Origin: a virus
Reading direction: 5' to 3' (one strand)
DNA: 30,080 nt
Virus record (IMG/VR): IMGVR_UViG_3300024255_002144
Span: 1-30,080 of that record
A program made the translations under genes and the position numbers. A model generated the notes under the pieces. That model ran no database searches. It was given only the letters and a program-made list of their open reading frames with translations, and was not told where the DNA came from. The stretch's first letter is position 1. Each line of letters starts with the position of its first letter. Shown in pieces: positions 6,394 to 12,493 of the stretch.

Positions 6394-7031
6394 GCTAGCA
6401 TTTTTTCTTTACGAGCAGCTGCTAATCGGTCATATCCCTTTTTCCAGACTTCTGGAGATTTGATATTTGATGACTCAGTAACTTTCAACTTCTTTTCTTT
6501 GAAGCAAGCTTTAAGATAAGCAGCTTGTTCGCTGCCAATAAAACGAGAAACCAGTTTAAGAAGATTAATACGAAAGCGTACATCGTGGTGCATATTGCCT
6601 GCGCTATGTGCCATCTCATGGAGAAGAACATATTGATTTAAACCGCTTTTACGATTAAGATCAATATTATGAGACCATGCTCTGCCCATTGTCCTGCTAC
6701 CAGTCATTTCAGCCAAAGCAATATTCTTTACACCAGCAGTTGATATTTTTTTCCAAGTCTTTGAAGCTAAAACTTTGTCACAATATTTTTGAGCTTCTTC
6801 AAGATTTTTAAACTTTTTACCATATCCATAAGTACGTTCGTACTTAAACTCAGCGCTATAAACTTTTGATTTAGCTGAGTCCCGGGAATGTTTACCATTC
6901 TTACGACCAGTTTCAATCAAAGTTTCTTTCTTATTTACATAGTCAAGAAACTTCATAATGTGTTCGCCGTGCCAACCTTTTTCTTTAAGGTCAACTACAA
7001 CTGACTTTTGGTGAGGGCGATAGAAAATCAT
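6390..7031 (-). CDS. HExxH metallopeptidase-like protein, 213 aa
   Basis: The motif HEMAH (138-142) is followed by H148-H149-D150 and a VRFR segment, the HExxH(x)nHH arrangement of a zinc peptidase with a third His ligand. The N-terminal 130 residues are basic with many Tyr and Lys. There is no signal peptide. I chose ATG 7031, which has AAAGGA 7-8 nt upstream. An alternative ATG at 7070 exists only because a 32-bp tandem duplication inserted a second copy of this start region. It differs from the metallopeptidase at 4948-5391. The substrate is unknown. Confidence 0.75.
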   Translation of the reverse strand: MIFYRPHQKSVVVDLKEKGWHGEHIMKFLDYVNKKETLIETGRKNGKHSRDSAKSKVYSAEFKYERTYGYGKKFKNLEEAQKYCDKVLASKTWKKISTAGVKNIALAEMTGSRTMGRAWSHNIDLNRKSGLNQYVLLHEMAHSAGNMHHDVRFRINLLKLVSRFIGSEQAAYLKACFKEKKLKVTESSNIKSPEVWKKGYDRLAAARKEKMLA

Positions 7032-7035
7032 ACTA

Positions 7036-7097
7036 CATTCCTTTGCATTTCTACAATCATATCCATCCATTCCTTTGCATTTCTACAATCATATCCA
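7036..7097 (-). repeat. Tandem 30-bp direct repeat, period 32 bp
   Basis: Identical copies occupy 7036-7065 and 7068-7097. The repeat covers the last codons of the 58-aa gene and the ribosome-binding site of the metallopeptidase gene. The period is not a multiple of three, so the extra copy changes the reading frame. Confidence 0.9.
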
Positions 7098-7233
7098 ATT
7101 CAATAGCATCAGCCTTATCATCAAAGACTTCTGACAAAGCCAAGATGTGACCTGCTGGAATTGGATCTTCTGATGATTGTGTGTTAGCGATTAACTGGCG
7201 GAGCATCTTAGCAATTTCTCTATATTCTGACAT
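7057..7233 (-). CDS. Small acidic protein with altered C-terminus, 58 aa
   Basis: ATG at 7233 with a strong AAAGGAG site and an early-type promoter upstream; TGA at 7057. The product is acidic and helical. Without the 32-bp duplication the frame would end in MQRNVV with its TGA overlapping the ATG at 7031. With it, the end is MQRNGWI and the coupling is lost. No family is recognised. Confidence 0.7.
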   Translation of the reverse strand: MSEYREIAKMLRQLIANTQSSEDPIPAGHILALSEVFDDKADAIELDMIVEMQRNGWI

Positions 7234-7257
7234 GTTGTATTCTCCTTTGTTAGATAT

Positions 7258-7286
7258 AGTCTATACCATTTAGGAGTAAATGTAAA
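7258..7286 (-). promoter_or_regulatory. Early-type promoter directly after a terminator
   Basis: On the minus strand: TTTACA (7281-7286), 17 bp, TAGACT (7258-7263). It serves the 58-aa gene and the metallopeptidase gene. Confidence 0.7.
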
Positions 7287-7311
7287 CAAAAAAATGCACC
7301 CGAAGATGCAT
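7287..7311 (-). terminator. Rho-independent terminator with TTCG loop
   Basis: Same stem as at 5878-5903: ATGCATC / GGTGCAT around TTCG, then a T-run, on the minus strand. It ends the transcript of genes 7342 and beyond. Confidence 0.8.
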
Positions 7312-7320
7312 TTGATTATA

Positions 7321-7339
7321 GGTGTAACATATTTGTCAC
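7321..7339 (-). repeat. Copy 2 of a conserved inverted-repeat element
   Basis: Same GTGACA-AATA-TGTTAC element as at 5912-5930, with matching flanks, next to the stop of the 86-aa gene. Confidence 0.6.
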
Positions 7340-7341
7340 AA

Positions 7342-7602
7342 TTAACCTTTATAGATTTTAGTAAGCAGATTTTCAAATTGTTCTACTTTTTCAAGTCTAT
7401 TTGGCCAATGAATATAATCTTTCTGTGGATTTTTCTTTAGATTAGATAGTAATGGAATCATTGAATTATACAGCTTATCAACTTTTTCTTGTAATGCCTC
7501 TAAATTTTCTCCAATACTTGCTTGAGATTGAACAGCATCTTGAACTGCTTCAAGTTCTTCTTCTGTAACTGCTGTAAATCCAAAATCAAAAATGTCACTC
7601 AT
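7342..7602 (-). CDS. Coiled-coil protein of unknown function, 86 aa
   Basis: The N-terminus has a DIFDFGF motif followed by an acidic region. About residues 30-60 have heptad-like Leu/Val spacing and are likely a coiled coil. I have seen similar DIFDFGFTAV starts in marine T4-like phage proteins, but cannot give a function. It abuts the 67-aa gene and is last before terminator 7287-7311. Confidence 0.75.
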   Translation of the reverse strand: MSDIFDFGFTAVTEEELEAVQDAVQSQASIGENLEALQEKVDKLYNSMIPLLSNLKKNPQKDYIHWPNRLEKVEQFENLLTKIYKG

Positions 7603-7806
7603 CTATTGTTCCTCTATTTCTTTATAACGTCTAGCTATGTACGCATGATAACTTTCTTGTTTTTCGACTGGTGTAATACTTAAATCCATTAGCTTACTTC
7701 TTTGTTGTGCGTCATGTATGTTTCTTCTGAAATTTTTTGATCGTTCGATATGATAATAATCAGATATTTGTCTATTCAATTCAATTTCAATTTCGAGTTC
7801 AGTCAT
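7603..7806 (-). CDS. Small charged helical protein, 67 aa
   Basis: The product is highly charged and helical, with Glu/Ile at the N-terminus and Arg, Tyr and His later. No membrane segment. Its ATG overlaps the stop of the 104-aa gene, and its own stop touches the start of the 86-aa gene. The role is unknown. Confidence 0.7.
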   Translation of the reverse strand: MTELEIEIELNRQISDYYHIERSKNFRRNIHDAQQRSKLMDLSITPVEKQESYHAYIARRYKEIEEQ

Positions 7807-8117
7807 AGGCTCTGGCCTTCACTTTCAATTATAATCTGTCCGTCTAACATTTTCCATTTATCCAGTACTAAAACAATTCTTTCATTTGGATTTCCTCCAA
7901 CTTCAACACATCCAATTTCTAAAGGCTTCCATTTTTTAATTCCGTACTGTCTATTTAATCTTTCGATCAAACCTTTTGAAAGAAAGTCAATATTCGTTCT
8001 TGTAAATTGAACACATTTTTCAGAAGAATTAAATGTCGTGCCTTCTATTACATGTCTATCATTAGCATCAGCTGATAATATGAAAAGCGAATATATCATC
8101 CACATAGCAGTTTCCAT
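7803..8117 (-). CDS. Probably exported small protein, 104 aa
   Basis: Residues 5-16 are hydrophobic and are followed by SADA, which could be a signal peptidase I site, though the positive N-region is missing, so export is uncertain. The mature part has two Cys (about 33 and 69) that could form a disulphide. It lies in a row of genes with predicted exported products (8120, 8997), which favours an envelope role. No family is recognised. Confidence 0.6.
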   Translation of the reverse strand: METAMWMIYSLFILSADANDRHVIEGTTFNSSEKCVQFTRTNIDFLSKGLIERLNRQYGIKKWKPLEIGCVEVGGNPNERIVLVLDKWKMLDGQIIIESEGQSL

Positions 8118-8119
8118 CT

Positions 8120-8560
8120 TTAAAATCCACCAGGAGAGAAATCAGTTCCATTTACAATAATACATGAGTATCCACCAGCAGTTCCAGCAACTGTAAATGT
8201 TCCGGTATTCTGATTCACATATACACTAATATCAATTCCCATTGGCTGAGCAAATTGTGGAGGCCGTCCAGGAGGAATTCCAAATATTAATCCTCTTGCT
8301 TCAAATAAAAGCTTTTCTCCATGTTCTTTATCAAGTAATGTTTTCAAATATTCTTCGGTATCACATGGAATTCTTATTGATTGCTGTGTAGGATTACGAG
8401 TAACGCTATAGTTTTCAAAGTTATTTTTATCTTTTTCAGGACTAATTACATTTGGTTCTAAAGGTTCTATATAGATTTCAGGATCTGCTTTTACTGATAT
8501 ACTTGCAGTGCAAGATGCTACTACAAATATTATAGTTGCTAATAATACTTTCTTAAACAT
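8120..8560 (-). CDS. Predicted lipoprotein or secreted protein, 146 aa
   Basis: A clear export signal: MFKK start, a hydrophobic core, and V-A-S-C17, which fits a lipobox. A signal peptidase I cut after SVKA at about residue 25 is an alternative. The mature region is Pro- and Asn-rich, with a Gly-rich C-terminal third and two further Cys that could pair. It would sit in the periplasm or outer membrane of the host. A role in superinfection exclusion or envelope change is possible but unproven. Confidence 0.7.
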   Translation of the reverse strand: MFKKVLLATIIFVVASCTASISVKADPEIYIEPLEPNVISPEKDKNNFENYSVTRNPTQQSIRIPCDTEEYLKTLLDKEHGEKLLFEARGLIFGIPPGRPPQFAQPMGIDISVYVNQNTGTFTVAGTAGGYSCIIVNGTDFSPGGF

Positions 8561-8708
8561 TTGTTAATTCTCCGATTCGTTTCATATATGCATATTTTTC
8601 TTTCACTTCTTCGGCTAACTGTTTCTTCAATATTTCGATTGTATTTGCTTGTTGCAGGAGTATCTTTCGATAACGTTCAGCTTCTGTATCGTCTGTTAAC
8701 TGTACCAT
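8553..8708 (-). CDS. Small coiled-coil protein, 51 aa
   Basis: ATG at 8708 with a strong AAAAGGAG site; TAA at 8553, overlapping the lipoprotein gene start by 8 bp. Residues 8-48 form one charged helix with heptad-like Leu/Ile spacing, so a coiled coil is likely. The good ribosome-binding site and the overlap support expression. Function is unknown. Confidence 0.7.
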   Translation of the reverse strand: MVQLTDDTEAERYRKILLQQANTIEILKKQLAEEVKEKYAYMKRIGELTNV

Positions 8709-8727
8709 ATTAATACTCCTTTTATCT

Positions 8728-8997
8728 TTAGTGTAGATATTTACTACGACGAGTTATTGTTGTAGCATCTACTTCAGTCCTTCGCATGAACGGACCTACT
8801 TGACCTCTACACTTACTAATTTCATCGATCATTGATTCATATTCTTCATCATTTAAGACAGATCTATATATGCTTAAAGAACACGCAGCTAATACTCCAG
8901 CAATTAACTCGGGCGAATTACCGTCGTCCATTAATTTACCACTAATATAATTTATAATCTCACCCAAGCGCTCAAGTTCCATTTCATCTTTTTTCAT
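8728..8997 (-). CDS. Small helical protein of unknown function, 89 aa
   Basis: An acidic, helical protein with a central SPELIAGVLAACSLSIYRS-like helix that may be amphipathic or a dimer interface, and a basic C-terminus. It resembles small unknown proteins of T4-like marine phages. Its ATG overlaps the TAA of the glycine-zipper gene, so the pair is co-translated. Confidence 0.75.
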   Translation of the reverse strand: MKKDEMELERLGEIINYISGKLMDDGNSPELIAGVLAACSLSIYRSVLNDEEYESMIDEISKCRGQVGPFMRRTEVDATTITRRSKYLH

Positions 8998-9359
8998 TAT
9001 GGTAATCCGTCCACATAAATTGTTGACCCAATATATTGATTTCCTTTTACATTGGTTTGGCCTCTATAAGATCTGCCATAGCTCTCAGCTCTCCAAAATA
9101 CTGTTCGAACTTTATAACATGTTTTAGTGTTATTACTAAGTCCAGCCCCAAGTGCCGATCCAATTATTGCTCCTTTGTCATTGCCTACAAGAATTTTTCC
9201 AATCACAGCACCAATAACTAAAGAGCTTAAGAAATTAGAAGAGCTTTGACATTGATGGCCACGATCTTGAATATGAGTAACATGAGCAAGTCGAGTAGCG
9301 GCGTGACTAGTAGTGCTAACTAATGCAAGTGCTGAACACAATAAAAGTAATTTTTTCAT
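8997..9359 (-). CDS. Exported glycine-zipper protein, 120 aa
   Basis: A typical signal peptide with cleavage after SHA (about residue 20). Residues 47-75 hold two short Gly/Ala/Ile-rich helices (GAVIGKILVG and GAIIGSALGAG) of the glycine-zipper type found in small envelope proteins. Two Cys flank this region. The C-terminal 40 residues look beta-rich. The predicted location is periplasm or outer membrane. It is first after the best early-type promoter here, so it may alter the host envelope soon after infection. GGAG lies 8 nt before the ATG. Confidence 0.8.
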   Translation of the reverse strand: MKKLLLLCSALALVSTTSHAATRLAHVTHIQDRGHQCQSSSNFLSSLVIGAVIGKILVGNDKGAIIGSALGAGLSNNTKTCYKVRTVFWRAESYGRSYRGQTNVKGNQYIGSTIYVDGLP

Positions 9360-9387
9360 CTTCGTCTCTCCATTTTATCTAATAACA

Positions 9388-9416
9388 ATTATACCACTTT
9401 TTTAATAAAAAGTAAA
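9388..9416 (-). promoter_or_regulatory. Strong early-type promoter, consensus -10
   Basis: On the minus strand: TTTACT (9411-9416), 17 bp, TATAAT (9388-9393). It drives the glycine-zipper and downstream exported-protein genes. Confidence 0.8.
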
Positions 9417-9419
9417 CAA

Positions 9420-9497
9420 CTATTTAAACAGCACAGCTAGCCAATGCGTACAGTCGTCACATGGGTCGTCAATCAACCAATTTCTAGGAAAATCCAA
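9420..9497 (-). CDS. Candidate 25-aa micro-protein with CxxC, TTG start
   Basis: Downstream of the lipase, a GGAG site lies 8 nt before a TTG at 9497 that opens a 25-codon frame to TAG at 9420. The peptide contains a DDPCDDCTHW segment, whose spaced Cys pair and Trp look protein-like and not random. The ribosome-binding site is in the loop of a 7-bp hairpin (9497-9503 with 9516-9522). Function is unknown and translation unproven. Confidence 0.4.
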   Translation of the reverse strand: MDFPRNWLIDDPCDDCTHWLAVLFK

Positions 9498-9522
9498 GAG
9501 TAGTCTCCTGGATCTCTACTCT
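9497..9522 (-). terminator. Hairpin after the lipase gene
   Basis: On the minus strand AGAGTAG (9522-9516) pairs with CTACTCT (9503-9497), a perfect 7-bp stem that includes the lipase TAG. Only a short T-run follows, so it may be a weak terminator or an RNA-stability hairpin. Confidence 0.4.
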
Positions 9523-10283
9523 TTCATATTTTTTATATTTTTTATGTAGCAATCCATACTGTGATCGCTAAAATTATCTATCTTTAATTTCATAACGCCA
9601 CCTGCCATGCCTTTTAATCTATCCCAAAATCTTTTAAATCCAGATATTTTTACTACTTGGCCTTCTGAATTCATATAATGTTCTGTTCCGTGATGTCTAT
9701 AACCCATCATTACCAAGGGCACACGTGTAACAACATCATTATTATTTACGAATCTATGGTGGACTACACCAAGAGATTTGCAGTATTTTTTAAAGCCTAC
9801 ACGAGGAGAACCAAATGTATACAGTTCAACCGGATCTTTTAAAAATAAATTGTGTAAGCATCTTGACGACATAATAGTTGCCATGCCAGCACCAAGCGAA
9901 TGTCCGCAAAACCAAAGTGTTTTGCTACTATTTGGTTTTCTGGTTAAATCTTCATATATAGCTGGCCAAAGCTCATCGACCTCAGCTTTAAATCCTTTAT
10001 GCACTCTTGATACAGTTTCAGCCATTACCGGAATAGATTGTAAATCAGCTTTAATATCATTAAATTCTGTAGGCTGTGTTCCTCGACATGCTATAATACA
10101 ATCATACTTATTCATAAACCGATAGGCTTGCGCACCGTTAACATCATAAAATTCAACGGTATTGAATTCGAGTTTACGGGCCGCTGTTTTAGCTTCTTTA
10201 AGATCAGAATATGCGATTGCTGATAGTTGAGCAAACAAGAGACTTCTGGCTTTAAAACTTAATTGATTTATTGGTTGTGCCAT
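9516..10283 (-). CDS. Class 3 (alpha/beta-hydrolase) lipase, 255 aa
   Basis: This matches the Lipase_3 family, which cleaves acylglycerols or phospholipids. GHSLGAG at 127-133 carries the nucleophile Ser129. CRGTQ at 66-70 fits the oxyanion loop. FGSPRVG (157-163) is typical. NNDVVTRVP (181-189) holds the likely catalytic Asp183, and His198 or His202 would complete the triad. There is no signal peptide, so it acts inside the cell, in the virion, or after lysis. A T4-type late promoter lies 33 bp upstream, which suggests late expression, perhaps to help break host membranes. Length is near normal for the family. Confidence 0.85.
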   Translation of the reverse strand: MAQPINQLSFKARSLLFAQLSAIAYSDLKEAKTAARKLEFNTVEFYDVNGAQAYRFMNKYDCIIACRGTQPTEFNDIKADLQSIPVMAETVSRVHKGFKAEVDELWPAIYEDLTRKPNSSKTLWFCGHSLGAGMATIMSSRCLHNLFLKDPVELYTFGSPRVGFKKYCKSLGVVHHRFVNNNDVVTRVPLVMMGYRHHGTEHYMNSEGQVVKISGFKRFWDRLKGMAGGVMKLKIDNFSDHSMDCYIKNIKNMKE

Positions 10284-10315
10284 AATAGTATTACCTTGTA
10301 TTTTTTAGATAATAC

Positions 10316-10323
10316 TATTTATA
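10316..10323 (-). promoter_or_regulatory. T4-type late promoter TATAAATA
   Basis: The exact octamer on the minus strand, 33 bp before the lipase ATG, between genes. Confidence 0.75.
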
Positions 10324-10326
10324 TGT

Positions 10327-10518
10327 TTACTCGCTTAGAAAGACTGCTTCGCCTTTAATTTGCCCGCCTTCTTCACGAAGCTCAGCTTTAGCTTTTTTCT
10401 CGTCTTCAAGCTTTTTAATCTGCGCTGCCTGATCTCTAATAATTTTTTGTTGTGTTTCAATATCCATAAATTGTTTATCCAATTCTGATGTTTGAGGAAA
10501 TTCAATAATTTTACTCAT
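10327..10518 (-). CDS. Small coiled-coil protein, 63 aa
   Basis: Residues 15-48 form a charged helix rich in Gln, Lys, Glu and Ala with hydrophobic heptad positions, a likely coiled coil; the ends are short and less structured. AAGGAG lies before the ATG. An AT-only stretch between tRNA and gene (10519-10552) might hold a promoter -10. Function is unknown. Confidence 0.7.
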   Translation of the reverse strand: MSKIIEFPQTSELDKQFMDIETQQKIIRDQAAQIKKLEDEKKAKAELREEGGQIKGEAVFLSE

Positions 10519-10552
10519 TCACTATCTCCTTATAATATATACTATATATATT

Positions 10553-10662
10553 TGGCTCCAAGGGCAGGATTCGAACCTGCACGAATATAAATATTCTTTT
10601 GCTAAGACTACATATTCACAGCATAAACAGTGCTGCGTGTCTACCTATTCCACCACCTTGGA
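10553..10662 (-). tRNA. Class II tRNA, Leu-like body, apparent anticodon GTT
   Basis: Acceptor stem TCCAAGG / CCTTGGA, discriminator G, encoded CCA. The T arm is GCAGG-TTCGAAT-CCTGC. The D arm resembles bacterial tRNA-Leu (GGTAGACACGC). The anticodon stem CAGCA / TGCTG holds loop CTGTTTA, so bases 34-36 read GTT (Asn codons), with an unusual T at 37. The variable region is about 38 nt, longer than usual, with repeated GAATAT / ATATTC pairing. It could be a decayed tRNA-Leu, a recoded tRNA or an RNA with another role. It lies 6 bp downstream of the synthetase-like gene. Confidence 0.75.
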
Positions 10663-10668
10663 TTATTC

Positions 10669-11493
10669 TTACTTTTTAAGAGTATCGAGCGCACTGATCA
10701 TGCGTGTCATACCAATTCCACCACCAACTCTTGGAAAGAAATCAAATTCAAGAAACTTTTCAAGTTCTGCTTCAACGCGATCTTTACCAAATAATTGGTT
10801 AATAAGACCAGCATATTCGCCATTTGAAATAGTATGAAATGTATCTCGCATTTGGTCTTTATCAGTACTGCGTTCTGCACTACCAATTGTTTCCATACCA
10901 CCAAGGATAACATCAATCTTCTTACTTGTACCATCTTCATTTCTTGACATATTCCAAAATGGACTTGTAAATTCAGGAAATTCTGTAATCATAGAACTAC
11001 CAAAACTAGCTTCCATTGCTAACTCGTGCTGAGCATCTAATTCTGTAGTAGAACTTAGACCGTAATGTTGTTGCCATTCACGATATGTTTTTTCTGTTGG
11101 AATATCAAATCCTAAATGATTACATAATTGATATTCCATAGTCTTAAGATCATCGATGTCTCCTGGCATTTCAAATTCAAACATCGGAAAAATCGTATCA
11201 TGTCTTCCAGGAATTGCATTTGGTTCTTGTCTATACGAAGTCGAGACACAAAAAAACCCCTTCGAAGAGGGGCGAGTTAATAATTCATATTCCAACCACA
11301 TCTGGCCAGTTTGAGGAAGAGGCCATATTTGCCCTTCATAATTATATGTTGCTACATTTTCTGGATCTTCACATGCAGCTAAAATGCTTAATCGGTTTTG
11401 TGTATGTACTTCTTCAAAGCCTCTATTCAAAAAAAATGACCTTAAAAGGTCAACTGCTTTTGTAAATTTTTTTGGTTCAATCAATTGTGTCAC
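10669..11493 (-). CDS. AspRS/AsnRS-like class II synthetase core without anticodon domain, 274 aa
   Basis: Class II aminoacyl-tRNA synthetase signatures are clear. Motif 2 is SYRQEP (86-91) followed by HDTIFPMFEFE (98-108), and motif 3 is GGGIGMTR (257-264). The MET/AER segment (200-208) fits the Asp/Asn/Lys subclass. No OB-fold anticodon-binding domain precedes it, so it resembles stand-alone paralogs such as asparagine synthetase A or AsnRS-related enzymes. Likely chemistry is adenylation of Asp or Asn; the acceptor is unknown. GTG start at 11493, overlapping the upstream TAG, with AAGGA 7-8 nt before it. A late promoter is 37 bp upstream. A terminator-like hairpin lies inside the coding sequence at 11250-11272. 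Confidence 0.8.
   Translation of the reverse strand: MTQLIEPKKFTKAVDLLRSFFLNRGFEEVHTQNRLSILAACEDPENVATYNYEGQIWPLPQTGQMWLEYELLTRPSSKGFFCVSTSYRQEPNAIPGRHDTIFPMFEFEMPGDIDDLKTMEYQLCNHLGFDIPTEKTYREWQQHYGLSSTTELDAQHELAMEASFGSSMITEFPEFTSPFWNMSRNEDGTSKKIDVILGGMETIGSAERSTDKDQMRDTFHTISNGEYAGLINQLFGKDRVEAELEKFLEFDFFPRVGGGIGMTRMISALDTLKK
11250..11272 (-). terminator. Terminator-like hairpin inside the synthetase-like gene
   Basis: On the minus strand: CCCCT-CTTCGA-AGGGG followed by seven T, at codons 74-82. This has the form of an intrinsic terminator but lies within coding sequence. Confidence 0.6.
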
Positions 11494-11702
11494 TATCTTA
11501 TCCTTTTCTTATATTTGCCACATTGGGAATATTTATACAAATAATTTCCATTAATATCATTATTAGCTGAATTATATACAGCCCAACGAAAACAATTCCA
11601 AATATTATATGAAGTGTGATAGTACCAAGGGAAAGGAAATTCGTGTCTCCTTTCCCTTAATTGTTTATACCAAGCAATAAATAATTTTATTCTTCTATTC
11701 AA
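11493..11702 (-). CDS. Small Trp/Tyr/Arg-rich protein, 69 aa
   Basis: A basic protein with many aromatic residues (five Trp and many Tyr) and Arg clusters at both ends. No known motif. Its start overlaps the 66-aa gene by 8 bp, and its stop shares one base with the GTG of the synthetase-like gene (TAGTG). The late promoter octamer at 11530-11537 lies inside it. Confidence 0.6.
   Translation of the reverse strand: MNRRIKLFIAWYKQLRERRHEFPFPWYYHTSYNIWNCFRWAVYNSANNDINGNYLYKYSQCGKYKKRIR
11530..11537 (-). promoter_or_regulatory. T4-type late promoter TATAAATA
   Basis: Exact octamer on the minus strand, 37 bp upstream of the GTG of the synthetase-like gene, inside the preceding small gene. Confidence 0.6.
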
Positions 11703-11895
11703 AATGCTTACTTAACATTTCAAGACGTTCACTTGCATGACCCATAGTACTAAGCTCTTTTTGCATAGCCTCTACAATATCACTATGTTCGCCAATACCA
11801 ACAGGATTATTTAAATAAACCATAAAATTAGTTTTAGCTCTTTCTAGTTCACCTTCAGCATGCATACGACATGCTAGCAACAATTGTTCTTTCAC
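11695..11895 (-). CDS. Conserved-type phage protein of unknown function, 66 aa
   Basis: The pattern MKEQLLxACRMHAEGExxxA, then YLNNPVGIGEHSD and EAMQKELS, matches a short protein I recall from T4-like marine phages, all helical, with a central NPVGIGEHSD turn. Function is unknown. ATGA overlap with the 110-aa gene upstream. Confidence 0.8.
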   Translation of the reverse strand: MKEQLLLACRMHAEGELERAKTNFMVYLNNPVGIGEHSDIVEAMQKELSTMGHASERLEMLSKHFE

Positions 11896-12224
11896 TTACC
11901 TATCTCCCCTAATGGAATCGCATCTTTTGAATCGATATAATCGTCTGGTGTATATTTTCTTACATTAACTTCTTTTATCATCATTCCATCACGCATTCTA
12001 TACGTAATAAATTCTTGTCTAATTACTCCTTCTGTTGATGCTTCAAATGCAGATTTAAATGGCCCAGATGTATCTATTTCATCTGAAATTTCAAAAGTAT
12101 AATCAACCATATCACTAGAACTATCTACTATATAGCTTTGTTCATGTTTATTATGTTCACCATGTCCCCAACCAGAATAGTATTTTGGTGGAACAATATC
12201 ATTTGGTCCAATTGACTTAGTCAT
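11892..12224 (-). CDS. Protein of unknown function, 110 aa
   Basis: A soluble acidic protein. The first 30 residues are Gly-, His- and Trp-rich. The rest looks beta-rich with many Asp and Thr, ending in a short basic tail. No catalytic motif. It overlaps both neighbours by ATGA in the chain 10669-12475. Confidence 0.7.
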   Translation of the reverse strand: MTKSIGPNDIVPPKYYSGWGHGEHNKHEQSYIVDSSSDMVDYTFEISDEIDTSGPFKSAFEASTEGVIRQEFITYRMRDGMMIKEVNVRKYTPDDYIDSKDAIPLGEIGK

Positions 12225-12475
12225 GCTTTTATATCTACCCTTTTTGCTTCAACTTGTGGAATATGTGTTTTTCTACCATCAGCGCCATAAGTCCCATTAT
12301 GTCCTTCATAAGATTGTGCTAAAGCTTTTTGTGGAGCCTTTATTGATTGTTCTGTTCTTCGTCGAATATTTTCAACAATATTCATTTGTTGTTCTTTTGC
12401 GGCTTGAGTCTTTACTATTAACTCAAGAGGCTGAGTGGCATAATGGTGTGAAAAACCTGGTCCTTTTACTTCCAT
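12221..12475 (-). CDS. Protein of unknown function, 84 aa
   Basis: Gln-, Lys- and Ala-rich with a central basic helix (about residues 27-55) and a Gly/Tyr/His-rich segment after it. A GGAGG site is 5-7 nt before the ATG. It follows the CAT tRNA by 18 bp and heads the gene chain 10669-12475. Family unknown. Confidence 0.7.
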   Translation of the reverse strand: MEVKGPGFSHHYATQPLELIVKTQAAKEQQMNIVENIRRRTEQSIKAPQKALAQSYEGHNGTYGADGRKTHIPQVEAKRVDIKA

Positions 12476-12493
12476 TTATAATCCTCCTTATTA

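Noticed and set aside
10583-10592. TATAAATATT on the plus strand
   Set aside because: It is part of the variable arm of the tRNA at 10553-10662, and no plus-strand gene follows.
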